Source of the DNA: Stenocarpella maydis
Lineage: Eukaryota; Ascomycota; Sordariomycetes; Diaporthales; Diaporthaceae
Direction of reading: 5' to 3'
NCBI GenBank assembly: GCA_002270565.1
Contig: NQMI01000294.1
Span: forward strand, 1,367-14,502
DNA: 13,136 nt
Shown in pieces: positions 1 through 7,600 of the stretch. Within the stretch, counting starts at the first letter, position 1. Every line of letters starts with the position of its first letter. The notes under the pieces were generated by a model. That model did no database searches, was not told where the DNA came from, and saw only the letters and a program-made list of their open reading frames with translations. Made by a program: the position numbers and the translations under genes.

Positions 1-24
1 AAAATTACCCTTTTTAAACTAGTA

Positions 25-29
25 TAATA
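25..29. repeat. Target-site duplication, left (TAATA)
   Basis: This TAATA lies directly outside the left LTR and is identical to the word outside the right LTR. The match supports one intact insertion rather than two unrelated solo LTRs. Confidence 0.75.
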
Positions 30-202
30 TGTCACGGGGTTTGTGGACAAGTCCAGGGAATCCAGTTGAATTGATATAGAGTATAAAAGATAAAGAAAAG
101 AGAGATAAAGGGTCCTTATAGGGAGCCCTCGGGAAATGTGTCTAAATATTTGGAGTCTGGTTATATAAGCTAGACAACCAGCCCTGGGTAACACCCATTA
201 TA
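30..202 (-). repeat. LTR, left copy (3' LTR of the minus-strand element)
   Basis: This 173-bp copy aligns without gaps to 1363-1535. By hand I count about 27 differences. About 25 are transitions (C/T or G/A) and two are transversions, the pattern left by RIP rather than by neutral drift. It begins TGTCACGG and ends CATTATA, a mutated form of the TG...CA ends kept in the right copy. Confidence 0.85.
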
Positions 203-260
203 TTACCCCCCAACCAGGGATACTGCTTCTATTAGCATTTATATGCTACCTTAGTTGGGG
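203..260 (-). other. Polypurine tract and hairpin inside the left LTR edge
   Basis: On the minus strand the run GGTTGGGGGGTAA ends right where the LTR begins, the place and composition expected of the polypurine tract that primes plus-strand DNA synthesis. The same bases form an inverted repeat: CCCCAACCAGG at 208-218 faces CCTTAGTTGGGG at 249-260. A second arm pair, TAGCAT and ATGCTA, lies in the loop. Farther in, AAATCGCTAA (295-304) pairs perfectly with TTAGCGATTT (359-368). The structural role is inferred. Confidence 0.45.
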
Positions 261-589
261 ATCTACATCCCTCCTAATCGCCTGGATTAATTAGAAATCG
301 CTAAATTTCCCCCTAAATACTGAGTAGCGCTATATGGTTTTCGGTTAGCCTGCTTCCATTAGCGATTTAGCTTGATCGGCCTCTTTTGGCGAATTAGACT
401 ACTATAGAGCCGCTAGCAGGGGCTCCTAGTAAAAAGAAAAGCCTCCTCAACCGGTTTCTATCCTATCCAACTTGGATCTAGTATATAAATATAATACTTC
501 CTTACTCCTTTTTCCTCCCCTTATTAATTATCTTTTATACCCTTTTATTAACTTACTATAGCAGTTACTAAGGATTATATGGCTATTAC

Positions 590-1254
590 TTTAGATTTCT
601 TATAATTCTGAGCTATATAGCCTGGTTTTCTGCATTTAAAGCAAGAGCTAGGTATAGATTTTTCTTATTATTATAAGTAAGCTGAGTTTATATTAACCTT
701 TATTAGGTTGGCAGTTGGGAGAAGAGGCCTGGGTTTCACTATAAGTATGTTAGAGAGCTTCTATACTAGGGTATAAAACTCTATATAGTCTTCTGGCCAG
801 TCCTTACCTTCTAACCTCTTCTTTATATCCTTATTAAGAGTAGCAACTAATATCATTACCTTAGAATCTAAGGGCTAAATATTGGCTTTTACTTTAAAGA
901 GGTCGGAATTAAACTTATAAAAGAATAAGTCTATAGGGCCTACTTATTATATATTAGCTAGATATTAGTAAGCTTTTTTATTATTATTTAGGTCCTTATA
1001 TGCAGTCTTTATTGTGGAAATTAAGGAAGCTATATTAAATACTTTAAAACCTATACTTCCTAAGGCTTTAGCCTAAATTATAAAAGCCTGGAAGATATTA
1101 CTTGGGTTAAATTTATTAGATTTAATGCTAATCGGCTATATATATAGTATAACTATGCATATTCCAAACTAATTATATTAACATTCATAGTAATTTTCAT
1201 ATATATCTTAATCCACTATAATTTTAGGTCTTATGGACCCTAGGCAGGGGGCAT
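590..1254 (-). pseudogene. Decayed Gag of the LTR element (capsid part plus zinc knuckle)
   Basis: Reading the minus strand from a possible ATG at 1254 gives Gag-like stretches interrupted by stops. They include NSDLFKVKANI, LVATLNKDIKKRLEGKDWPE and DYIEFYTLV. A stop follows that last stretch, where Gln would be expected (CAG to TAG). Near 600-643 the words CFKCRKPGY and IAQNY follow each other. This reads as a CCHC zinc knuckle (CX2CX4HX4C) whose His and last Cys have both become Tyr through C-to-T or G-to-A changes. Most of the in-frame stops are likewise TAA or TAG at expected Gln positions. The gene is non-functional. Pol sequences should follow leftwards but are not seen. Confidence 0.7.
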
Positions 1255-1362
1255 ATTAGGTAAGGGAGTGTAAGGGAAATTAGATATTTAAAAACGGAGG
1301 TTAGGGAAAAAAAAAAAAATACTCTTCTAGACTAGCTGAGTAAAGAAGAGGGTCTTTTCTAA

Positions 1363-1535
1363 TGTTATGAGGTTCGTAAATAAGTCCAGGGAATCTGATT
1401 AAATTAATATAAAGTATAAAAGATGAAGAAAAGAGAGACGAAGGGTCCACATAGGGAGCCCTCGGGAAATGTGTCTAAATACTTGGAGTCCGGTTACATA
1501 AGCCGGACAACCAGCCCTGGGCAACGCCCATAACA
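1363..1535 (-). repeat. LTR, right copy (5' LTR of the minus-strand element)
   Basis: This is the better-preserved copy, with inverted termini TGTTATG and CATAACA. On the minus strand it contains a TATA-like stretch (CTTTTATACTTTATA), a plausible core promoter for the element. Its right edge is followed at once by the TAATA duplication. Confidence 0.85.
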
Positions 1536-1540
1536 TAATA
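1536..1540. repeat. Target-site duplication, right (TAATA)
   Basis: This TAATA lies directly outside the right LTR and matches 25-29 exactly. The site is AT-rich, so a 5-bp chance match is possible, but its position exactly at both LTR edges makes duplication much more likely. Confidence 0.75.
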
Positions 1541-2030
1541 CCTACCCTAACTACTTTAATTTCATAAAATCAATTAGATTTAAGTAATTAAATTTAGTTT
1601 ATACCAATTAGTGCTAATGTAGCCTAAAGTTAATTAATTTATTAAACCTAGTTACTTTCCGGTCCTAGCTCCTTCCTAATAGTCTATATTATAAATTTGA
1701 AAATATTAAATATTTTAATATTTATATATATATTTCTAAATTCTTTATCATTTTTTTAATTTTTAAATCATTTAAACAGTTAGGAATAAATTTCTTCTAA
1801 ATATATAATATATATAATATTATTGTTAATTTTTAAAATCTTAAATCTATAAGTAGATAAACTATAATACTTTTTTAACTTCAATATATTTATCTTACTT
1901 TTTTAAAATATATAAAATTAATTAAAAATATATAATTAAATATAATTAATATTAATTAGCATTAACTTTTATTAAACTTTTAATATTAAATAAGCCTTAA
2001 AGTTAATAAAAGTAGCTAAATATAGTAACA
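1541..2030. repeat. AT-rich relic of a terminal-inverted-repeat element (MITE-like)
   Basis: The stretch is extremely AT-rich, with no coding potential in any frame. Its left end (CCTACCCTAACTACTTTAA at 1541) and its right end resemble each other in inverse orientation. The right end contains ATTAGCATTAAC, then AAAGTTAATAAAAGTAGC near 2000-2020, and the similarity extends over about 80 bp. A related sequence occurs at 11690-11775. This suggests a RIP-decayed TIR element roughly 490 bp long. The low base complexity inflates chance matches, so the boundaries and the call are tentative. Confidence 0.35.
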
Positions 2031-2298
2031 CTATTCTATACATTATCATATCCTACGCATTAGTTAACTATATTAGCTTATTTATATATTTATAGTTAAA
2101 ATTTAAAAACTTTATTCATTTGAGCCCAGTTTAAGGGTTCCAGTAGTGTATGCACGGATATTTTTTATATATAAAATGAGGTGGCCACTTCCAGATATAA
2201 TACGTTACTCTTATTAGAACATAATAGCATTAATATAACTTCTGTATAATTATCTCCTTAAGACATGGTAACACCCGCAGATTTCAAGTCATGTCTGC
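2031..2298. other. Transition zone from AT-rich repeat DNA to the gene island
   Basis: Composition climbs from strongly AT-rich to balanced between about 2110 and 2340. I see no gene, RNA gene or clear repeat unit here. It probably forms the distal upstream region of the dehydratase-like gene. Confidence 0.5.
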
Positions 2299-2311
2299 TC
2301 GGTTATCCCGA
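2299..2311. promoter_or_regulatory. TCGG-N5-CCGA palindrome, candidate Zn2Cys6 factor site
   Basis: The 13-bp word TCGGTTATCCCGA is a perfect inverted repeat of TCGG around a five-base spacer, so it contains CGG-N5-CCG. Fungal Gal4-type Zn2Cys6 regulators, which usually control such clusters, bind paired CGG triplets. It lies about 360 bp upstream of the dehydratase-like start. It is not an AflR site, which would need TCG-N5-CGA. Binding is inferred from the motif only. Confidence 0.35.
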
Positions 2312-2672
2312 CTGAAGCTAATTCCTATTGACTGACTGACCCATGGCGCTGCGTGCGCATATGTGGGCCTGTTCCGGAGAAGCCAGGACGGTGCTCCGTC
2401 CACGGCTCAGTTCTGGCGACGACCCACATGTGGCCCGCATCGGACAGCGACATTGGTGTGACTTCCGAGTCACCGGAATTGAACAGGGAGCGCTTGACTC
2501 TAATCCCGAAAGGACTCATACGTATTGCCACCCAAAGAATCCTAAAAACAGCCTTGCGCTACGGTGGAACTAGGCATAAGCCTATGGCAAGTTCGGATCG
2601 GTTGTCTTTACAGGTTGTCGTTCGCCATCTCTCGTCCAATCTCCCTCACGTCACCTATCACACTCCCAAGCC
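2312..2672 (+). promoter_or_regulatory. Upstream region of the dehydratase-like gene
   Basis: About 360 bp of balanced composition, with a TGAC triplication at about 2330-2340, a CCACATGTGG palindrome at 2424-2433 and TCGGATCGG near 2594. There is no clear TATA box. Long open frames cross it on both strands, but none resembles a protein I know and none joins the dehydratase frame, so I treat it as promoter and leader. Confidence 0.35.
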
Positions 2673-3324
2673 ATGGACCATGCAGTTGGAAGAAAGCTCA
2701 GCCTTGAAGGTTAGTCGTCGTATTCCCAGCCATTGTGGAGAGTAGTGCACCGTAGTGACTAAGTGGCAAGACATCCTTGGTTGCCAGGCTGCGCTGTTTG
2801 AATGGGCCGACAGCTACGATACGAAGGATTGGGACCGCTTAGCCCGATGCCTGGCCCCCACCCTCCGTGTACGTCAAGTAAAACGAGCACCCCGGGCCCC
2901 GTCTTGGCTGCCTAGGTAGCAGATGAGGACTCCGCGTAGGACAGACATCCACTGACCCCTCGATCCCCAGGTGGACTACCGTGCTTACATGGGCAAAATG
3001 TGGGACGCCCTACCTGCTGCAGACCTGGTTGCCATGGCCTCCGACCCTCACTTTCTCGGGAACAAGCGAATCAAGACACAGCATCTTGTAGGTGGAGCGG
3101 CGAAGTGGATCAAAACAAGTGAAACGGAAATCACGGGACATCACCAGATGCGTGTCGCGCACCAGAGATATGAGGACGATGAGCTTACCAAGGTGTTGGC
3201 CCAGGGCCACGCACATGGAATTGCGATAATGCACTATCGTCAGGTGGATGGCGAGTGGAAGTTCGCGGGGCTGGAGCCGGACATCAGGTGGACAGAGTTT
3301 GATCATGACAAGATATTTGGATAG
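2673..3324 (+). CDS. Scytalone dehydratase-like protein
   Basis: Predicted dehydratase of the scytalone dehydratase fold, probably removing water from a polyketide-derived hydroxy-ketone, as MdpB-type enzymes do beside group V PKSs. Exons: 2673-2709, 2756-2868, 2971-3324, giving 167 aa (family about 160-190). The second intron (2869-2970, GTACGT...CCCCAG) is secure. The first (2710-2755, GTTAGT...GTAG, 46 bp) is not: it is short and has no clear branch site. An alternative starts at ATG 2680 and splices to 2764. Both ATGs have good context. Motifs seen: [14 protein letters not shown] (Tyr33, Asp34), VDYRAY (Tyr53), TQHLVGG (His88) and RVAHQRY (His114). These match the catalytic Tyr30/Asp31/Tyr50/His85/His110 of the rice blast enzyme. 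In GHAHGIA, Gly133 and Ala135 stand where that enzyme has Ser129 and Asn131, so the substrate is probably not scytalone. The ending [12 protein letters not shown] is typical of the family. Confidence 0.8.
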
Positions 3325-3483
3325 TGTGCGGAGATGATATGGTCTTCTTCGCCTCTTTGAGAGGCCTTCGTGATTCAATTGCAGCGGGTGGAGGGTTAGT
3401 AATCTCACTGGTTGACTAGCACTTGAGGCTACACAGGCATTTCCGACCGCACTACGCTCCACTCGCGGCAGACCCCTTCTGCG

Positions 3484-3776
3484 ACCTCCCGGTTAAGGGT
3501 TTGCCAAAGGCTATGCATAAGTCTAGCCAATTAGAGTCTTGTTTCTTAATTAGAGTGAGATCCAGTATATTCATTGGGTCGTAAGACCTCCCAGGAGCTT
3601 AAATCCTGCAAGCCAATTTTTTTTTTCGTAATTGCGATAAGATCTTGGTATGTTCGCTGGTTTATGAGACCTCCTAAGAGCTTGAATTCTTCAGACCATG
3701 TTTTTTTTTTAATTGGGACGATATCCGGCATGTTCGCTAGTTTGCGGGAACTCCTATGAATTCTTCAAGCCAAATG
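3484..3776. repeat. Degenerate ~80-bp tandem repeat, about three copies
   Basis: The unit runs GACCTCC..GAGCTT.AAT.CT.CA..CCA, a T-run of 9-11, AATTG.GA..AGATC..GGTATGTTCGCTGGTTT. The clearest copies are 3581-3663 and 3664-3743, with a partial third copy at 3744-3776. TGTTCGCT recurs at 3651 and 3731, and CTCCTA recurs at 3671 and 3751, both 80 bp apart. An older, more diverged copy precedes them: GAGATCCAGTATATTCATTGG at about 3557-3577 matches the second half of the unit, and GACCTCCCGG at 3483 may be its start. Function unknown. Confidence 0.65.
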
Positions 3777-3879
3777 TTTCATGTGCCGTCGATCACAGAA
3801 CTGGATGCTGCGGGAGTGAGGTATTGGAAAGCACGGCTCACATGGAACGCCACATAATGCTCTCGCCATGAATCTGGAA

Positions 3880-4110
3880 TTACAGAGAATACAGACTATC
3901 CGGCAAATGTATTGCAAAGCCCGGGATGGCCCAAACTCCCACAAAACGTAGTTCATCGGCCCCGGAGAAGGTCTTCGCGAAGGAGGCCACAACGTCCCGA
4001 CGAGTGTCACTGAACTCCTCGTATCTTAGTAGCAGATTGGGGCTGTAGACTCTCCCGGGCTTTGTCACCTTAGCTAGAAGCCCAGAGGCTTGGAAACCAC
4101 GGGTAGTTTC
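3880..4110 (-). pseudogene. Possible relic of a DUF2235 alpha/beta-hydrolase domain protein
   Basis: The minus strand reads ASGLLAK, then LLLRYEEFSDT, then VVASFAKTFSGADELRFVGVW, followed by a Pro/Leu-rich tail and a stop. As I remember it, the fungal DUF2235 domain has a GLL segment, an acidic and aromatic helix, a FKxTFS segment and then an xxFVGVWDTVxSVG strand and turn. The match reaches FVGVW, but the diagnostic DTVxSVG does not follow, and the GFSRGA nucleophile motif that should precede it is absent. I read it as a fragment left by a deleted gene. It could be a chance reading frame. Confidence 0.3.
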
Positions 4111-4348
4111 TGAATGACTCGCCACCGAGGTCAAGCCCGAAGGTGAATTCCGGCGTTTGACTACGTAAGCATGCTGTACATGATCGCACAACAGATGCAA
4201 CTTTGGGTCCTCATAATGGAACACCGAGCTCGGGCGATTGTGGTCTCCGCGACTGGGGCCTTGTATCGGCAGTCGTACATGCTGCGGGCCGCCTTAGATG
4301 AGTTCCTGTACGTAGCTAGGTATGAGTCTATAGATGATACCCTTATCA

Positions 4349-4380
4349 TATGCGTCGGCTATACATCGCTTATGCGTCGG
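4349..4380. promoter_or_regulatory. Direct repeat TATGCGTCGG in the PKS promoter
   Basis: The 10-bp word TATGCGTCGG occurs at 4349-4358 and again at 4371-4380, exactly 22 bp apart (about two helical turns). Each carries a TCGG core, and a third TCGG lies at 4406-4409. Same-face CGG half-sites upstream of a cluster PKS suggest a Zn2Cys6 regulator site. The TCGG core is shared with the palindrome at 2299-2311. No regulator gene is visible in the window. Confidence 0.35.
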
Positions 4381-4417
4381 TAATGCGTGAGAATGGTACT
4401 CCTTTTCGGCCTGCGTG

Positions 4418-4429
4418 CGGCCAAGGCCG
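4418..4429. promoter_or_regulatory. CGGCCAAGGCCG inverted repeat in the PKS promoter
   Basis: Two five-base arms, CGGCC and GGCCG, face each other around AA, placing CGG and CCG as an inverted pair. It lies about 60 bp upstream of the candidate TATA box. It may be a further binding site for a CGG-recognising factor, but this rests on the motif alone. Confidence 0.25.
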
Positions 4430-4477
4430 ACTTGGGCTCGCCGATACCATACATTAGAATACCTCTCAGTCGTCAAT

Positions 4478-4482
4478 TATAA
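4478..4482 (+). promoter_or_regulatory. Candidate TATA box of the PKS gene
   Basis: TATAA lies in the context CAATTATAAGG. It is about 130 bp upstream of the first in-frame ATG (4609) and 180 bp upstream of the preferred ATG (4657). It is the only TATA-like word in the otherwise balanced sequence between 4400 and 4657. Confidence 0.35.
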
Positions 4483-4498
4483 GGTCTGTGATAACAGA

Positions 4499-4594
4499 AT
4501 GGATATCAAACTTGGTTCCATGTTCTTTCGTTGCCAAGGGAATCTGTTCGTTGTCGGAGCGCAAGGGAAAACTTACCACCAGACGTTACTCTGA
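4499..4594 (+). CDS. Possible upstream ORF in the PKS leader
   Basis: ATG at 4499 opens a 31-codon frame ending at TGA 4592-4594; a second in-frame ATG is at 4520. It closes 15 bp before ATG 4609. If transcription starts just after the TATA-like box, ribosomes would meet this frame first, which could damp PKS translation. I do not recognise the peptide. It may lie partly upstream of the real transcript start, so it is listed as possible only. Confidence 0.2.
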   Translation: MDIKLGSMFFRCQGNLFVVGAQGKTYHQTLL

Positions 4595-4656
4595 CTTTGC
4601 TCGGCTCCATGTCGTCCTCGCCCACCACGACAGCGTCGGATGTCTCTCTTTCAAAA

Positions 4657-7600
4657 ATGAGAGTAGTCCATTTTAGCAATGAATTCCCATACGATGACCA
4701 GCAGACACTTTTCAGGAACTTGTATCGCCACAGTAAAGACAGGGCTCACCCCTTGTTGGCCCAGTTCCTGGACGAAGCGACACAGGCAGTTCGCGAGGAG
4801 GCTCGCCTGATCCCGTCGACTCTGAAGAAGTTGATCCCGCCTTTTGAGACGGTTCTTGACTTGGTTAACTTTACAGAACTGCGAAAAGGCCCTCTGAGTG
4901 GCTCCATAGACGGCGTCTTGCTTTGTATTGTGGAAATAGGCGCCTTTATCGGGCAAGCACCCTTTCCCCAACCGACTGTCAATCATATGGCAACTTACTG
5001 ACTTTAGCAAAAATGATTTCAGTCACCATGAGAACTCCCCACATGAATTTGATGTCGACGAAATTGCCTTCACCGGGCTAGGCATCGGCCTCTTAGCCGC
5101 TTGCGCTGTGTCGATGGCCCGTACCTTTTCAGACCTTGCTGTCGTTGGCGCCGAGGCGGTGCGGCAAGCCTTCCGGCTCGGCGTCATGGTCACCCAGGTG
5201 TCTCAGAACTTGTTTGCTGCAGACTTATCGAGTCCTGCGGACAGCTGGGCGTATGTGCTAGCCGATGTGTCCGCGAGTGTAGTACAGGAGGAGCTGGCTG
5301 CTGTCCAGAAAGACCAGGTACGTACAAAAAGGTTCAGATTGACGTTCATACTATCTACTTGGCCACCAAAGCAGCGGCTGACCGGACACCCTTCTTTCAG
5401 AGGATCCCAGAGACGAGCAAGGTCTTTATAAGTGCCTTGAGTTCGACTTCCGTCACCATCAGCGGCCCTCCTTCATGTCTCAAGGAGCTATTCCGCACGG
5501 TTGACTTTTTCCGGGATTCCAAATATGTGGTGATCCCTGTGTACGGTGGCCTCTGCCATGCGCCGCACATTTACAACGAAAATAGCGTGCAGCAGGTGGT
5601 CAAGACAGAGTCGCTGCAAGCGATGGAGACGCGCAGGCTCAGCGCTTCGCCCCGTGTTGCCATCTTCTCGACGAGCACCGGAAGGCCTTTCCCGGCGGCG
5701 ACAGCGACAGAGCTTCTTGAACAGGCCATCCATGAGGTCCTGACCCAGGTTATCCAATGGGAGCGCGTGATAGAAGGCGTCGTCGAGAAGGCTCAAGCTG
5801 TTGGTGCGATGCAGGTCCAGGTCACGGTCTTCCGCACCTCGCTGGCCGCTCAAGAGCTGATAAATCACGCGACCAAGAAGCTGTCACCGGAGGTCTTGGT
5901 CCAGACTGACGAGATGATCCCTTGGGTTTACAATGATACGAAAGTGCGTGGCCTTTCCGGACCCAGGGGCCCATCTCAGTCAAAGATCGCCATCGTCGGT
6001 ATGGCTTGTCGATTGCCAGGAGGTGCCGATACCACTGACAAGTTCTGGGATCTGCTCGAGGCTGGCATGGACGTGTCCCGCAGGATTCCTGCAGACCGCT
6101 TCGATGTTGAGACACATTTTGTGAGTATAAATGACCATCAAGGGGACGAACTGTTCGTCGTAATCATGCATCATGCCACGGTTACTAATGTATGCTCGGA
6201 TGGAAAAAGGACCCCGGTTGCAAGAGGTTGAATGCCAGTCACACGCCTTATGGATGCTTCATTGACGAGCCCGGCTTGTTCGACGCTCCCTTTTTTAACA
6301 TGTCGCCGCGAGAAGCGGAACAGACCGACCCTATGCAGCGGCTGGCCATTGTCACGGCGCACGAGGCCCTCGAACGTGCGGGATACGTCCCAAATCGCAC
6401 GGCCAGCACCCGGCTGGAGCGCATTGGCACTTTCTACGGGCAGGCGAGCGACGACTACCGTGAGGTCAACACAGCGCAGGAGATTAGCACGTATTTTATC
6501 CCCGGGGGATGTCGTGCATTTGGCCCAGGGCGTATCAACTACTTCTTCAAGTTTGCAGGCCCGAGCTACAGCATTGATACTGCCTGCTCGTCAAGCTTAG
6601 CGACTATCCAGGTATGGTATTACCTAGTCATTCAGCATCCTCGTGCGCTGAACATACCCGTCCTGCACTGCTATTTGTTCTTGTCATCAAGACAGCTCGA
6701 CTTTCGAGACATACCTACTGTCCGGCATTCAGGTCCCTCCCAACCCGATATCATGCGTTCACCTCACATGGCGTGCTCTGCAATCATCCATGTTACTGCA
6801 CGGCTTTGCTAACAAATATTTTGCTCAAAGACAGCATGTACTTCGCTCTGGAGCGGGGACATCGATATGGCAGTCGCTGGTGGGATGAACGTCCTGACAA
6901 ACTCGGACGCATTCTGCGGTCTCAGTCAGGGTCACTTTCTCTCCAAGACGCCTGGAGCATGCAAGACCTGGGACGTAAATGCAGATGGGTATTGCAGGGC
7001 CGATGCTGTGGCTTCGATTGTCATGAAGCGCCTAGAGGATGCCGAGGCGGACTGCGATAATATTCTGGGTAAGTGTCGCGTGATGGCACATCGATGTTGA
7101 CCCAGACTAATAGATGCTGTTCCTATCCGTCCAGGAGTTATTAGCGGTGCGGGGACCAACCATTCCGCCGAGGCAATTTCTATCACCCATCCCCATGCAG
7201 GTCATCAGGCGTACCTAGGCAATCTAGTATTGGGTCGCGCTGGTGTTGACCCTCTACAAGTTGGGTTTGTCGAGAGTAAGTCTGACATACGTGGGCGTCC
7301 AGGAGCCGCGCAGGTGGACCTTGCTCAGAATTATTGGCTAACTACCACGGTGCTTCAGTGCACGGTACTGGGACACAAGCCGGTGACTTTGAGGAGATCC
7401 AATCCGTCTCAGATGTCTTCGCCCCACGCGGCCGCCGCCGGAGCCCCAAAAAGCCCCTCTACATTGGCGCTGTCAAGTCCAACGTCGGCCACAGCGAGGC
7501 TGCTGCCGGGGTTACAGCCCTGCTGAAGGTGCTGCTCATTCTGCAGAAGAACGCCATCCCGCCACACGTCGGTATCAAGAACGGCCTAACGCCACGCTTT

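Larger units (their letters stand above)
30..1535 (-). mobile_element. Compact LTR retrotransposon with gag only, RIP-damaged
   Basis: Two direct repeats of equal length (173 bp) bound the element. It is flanked on both sides by the same 5-bp word, TAATA (25-29 and 1536-1540), as expected for an integrase-made target duplication. The LTR termini are TGTTATG...CATAACA in the right copy. The internal part is only about 1160 bp. Minus-strand reading gives recognisable Gag fragments and a zinc knuckle, so the element runs right to left: the LTR at 1363-1535 is its 5' LTR and the one at 30-202 its 3' LTR. I see no protease, reverse transcriptase, RNase H or integrase remnant. It is either a non-autonomous gag-only element or a deletion derivative. 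The Gag remnants suggest Ty3/gypsy-like ancestry; this is inferred, not searched. Confidence 0.85.
3325..4348. other. Intergenic spacer between the dehydratase-like gene and the PKS promoter
   Basis: The spacer holds the tandem repeat at 3484-3776 and the possible DUF2235 relic at 3880-4110. The remaining pieces (3325-3483, 3777-3879 and 4111-4348) show no recognisable gene, RNA gene or terminator hairpin. A perfect palindrome, CCGAGCTCGG, sits at 4224-4233. Confidence 0.5.

Noticed and set aside
2299..2311. AflR-type binding site
   Set aside because: AflR sites have five bases between TCG and CGA. Here there are seven, so only a general CGG-N5-CCG Zn2Cys6 site can be proposed.
2353..2745. 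130-codon open frame upstream of the dehydratase-like gene
   Set aside because: The peptide shows no family motif, starts far upstream of the conserved dehydratase sequence and ends at the TAG that the gene must splice past. It is treated as chance openness of promoter DNA.
3010..3462. 150-codon minus-strand frame over the dehydratase-like gene
   Set aside because: It lies antisense to an exon with clear scytalone dehydratase motifs and shows no motif of its own.
5488..5868. Minus-strand open frame inside the SAT domain
   Set aside because: It is antisense to PKS exon 3, which reads as a continuous SAT domain. The openness follows from GC-rich codon use.
6121..6209. Possible frameshift or pseudogene break in the KS domain
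   Set aside because: Splicing GTGAGT at 6121 to AAAAAG at 6209 joins ETHF to [15 protein letters not shown] in phase, with a TTACTAAT branch site, so the break is an intron.
7276..7358. Apparent frameshift before the [11 protein letters not shown] motif
   Set aside because: An 83-bp intron (GTAAGT...TTCAG with a GCTAAC branch site) restores [12 protein letters not shown] exactly.
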